Below are positions 63,798 to 64,000 of a stretch of 64,000 nt of DNA, one piece after another. The translations under genes and the position numbers were made by a program. The number at the start of each line of letters is the position of its first letter. Position 1 is the first letter of the stretch. Under the pieces are notes generated by a model, which saw nothing but the letters and a program-made list of their open reading frames with translations, ran no database searches and was not told the DNA's origin. The DNA comes from Actinobacillus delphinicola (GTDB lineage: Bacteria > Pseudomonadota > Gammaproteobacteria > Enterobacterales > Pasteurellaceae): NCBI RefSeq assembly GCF_900638385.1, contig NZ_LR134510.1:1736001-1800000 (forward strand), given 5' to 3'.

Positions 63798-64000
63798 ACG
63801 GACTCCGCAAAAATTGACTTTAATTCATCACTTAAGTTAAAAACCATTGCTTGTTGTGCAACGATACTGCGTGAAAGCAAACCATGATTAATAAATTCGC
63901 CTTGAATTTTTCCTTCTTTCGTACGTTCCGCTGATGGATGGAAAGTGAAAATATCTTGTAAAACCACTTGTCCATTTTCCATTCCCATAATTTCCGTAAT
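63794..64000 (-). CDS. tadA: TadA, pilus assembly ATPase (C-terminal end, partial)
   Basis: The last 68 codons of a gene that continues beyond the window. ITEIMGMENGQVVLQDIFTFHPSAERTKEGKIQGEF matches the C terminus of CpaF/TadA hexameric secretion ATPases, which power Flp pilus assembly. Walker motifs are outside the window. No internal start is implied. Confidence 0.88.
   Translation of the reverse strand: MTEIMGMENGQVVLQDIFTFHPSAERTKEGKIQGEFINHGLLSRSIVAQQAMVFNLSDELKSIFAESV

Noticed and set aside
1-64000. tRNA, rRNA, CRISPR arrays, insertion sequences, riboswitches
   Set aside because: I looked for cloverleaf ends, spaced direct repeats, transposase motifs and FMN/TPP-type leaders (ribH, thiI, thiL) and saw none I could support.

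Overview
The window is AT-rich chromosomal DNA of a gammaproteobacterium, most likely a member of the Pasteurellaceae. The call rests on gene content and order: lpxL(htrB) divergent from hldE(rfaE), ribH-nusB-thiL-pgpA, mrp divergent from metG, accD-folC, a hemoglobin-receptor-type TonB-dependent protein, trimeric autotransporter adhesins and a tad pilus locus. I could not name a genus. By eye I found no exact copy of either known Pasteurellaceae DNA uptake core (AAGTGCGGT or ACAAGCGGT).

Layout. 0-2.1 kb: end of recB and all of recD. 2.1-4.8 kb: a gene-poor patch with two tandem copies of a two-gene module (small protein + DUF2335 membrane protein, the second copy decayed) and a NYN-domain remnant. 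4.8-14.5 kb: Zn-ribbon protein, LTA-synthase-like transferase, thiI, HEPN protein, cls, a pseudouridine synthase, a YqaE-type protein, ettA. 14.6-18.1 kb: Fur-type promoter and a large haem/iron receptor. 18.1-35.2 kb: lpxL, hldE, ribH-nusB-thiL-pgpA, pepN, rnm, pldA, glnD, mrp, metG and an NlpC/P60 lipoprotein. 35.3-42.1 kb: putP, a long non-coding gap, a DUF2726 protein, cdd, folP-glmM-sixA and a possible 48-residue basic protein. 42.2-49.7 kb: mltF, perM, accD-folC, a usg-like gene and an aphA + periplasmic 2H-phosphoesterase pair under a perfect CRP-type site. 50-57.8 kb: a broken trimeric autotransporter next to an intact one. 58-64 kb: tadG, F, E, D, C, B and the end of tadA.

The window spans the replication terminus. 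A 28-bp dif site lies at 37438-37465 in the non-coding gap. Eight exact matches to the 13-bp matS consensus (GTGACRNYGTCAC, bound by MatP) lie on both sides of it, from 13.3 to 56.3 kb. From 42 kb rightward every gene is on the minus strand, as expected for genes co-directional with a fork arriving from the right.

The most novel signal is a dispersed unit of about 28 bp: a CACGCCCC core, a TTTTCG block about 10 bp in, then AAAATTT and ATG. It occurs as nine inverted pairs between genes, mostly at convergent gene ends, and as at least seven single copies, six of them inside genes. Core plus two AT tracts about a helical turn apart, its density and its inverted pairing all resemble Pasteurellaceae uptake signal sequences, but the core differs. 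I propose it as a candidate third uptake-sequence dialect.
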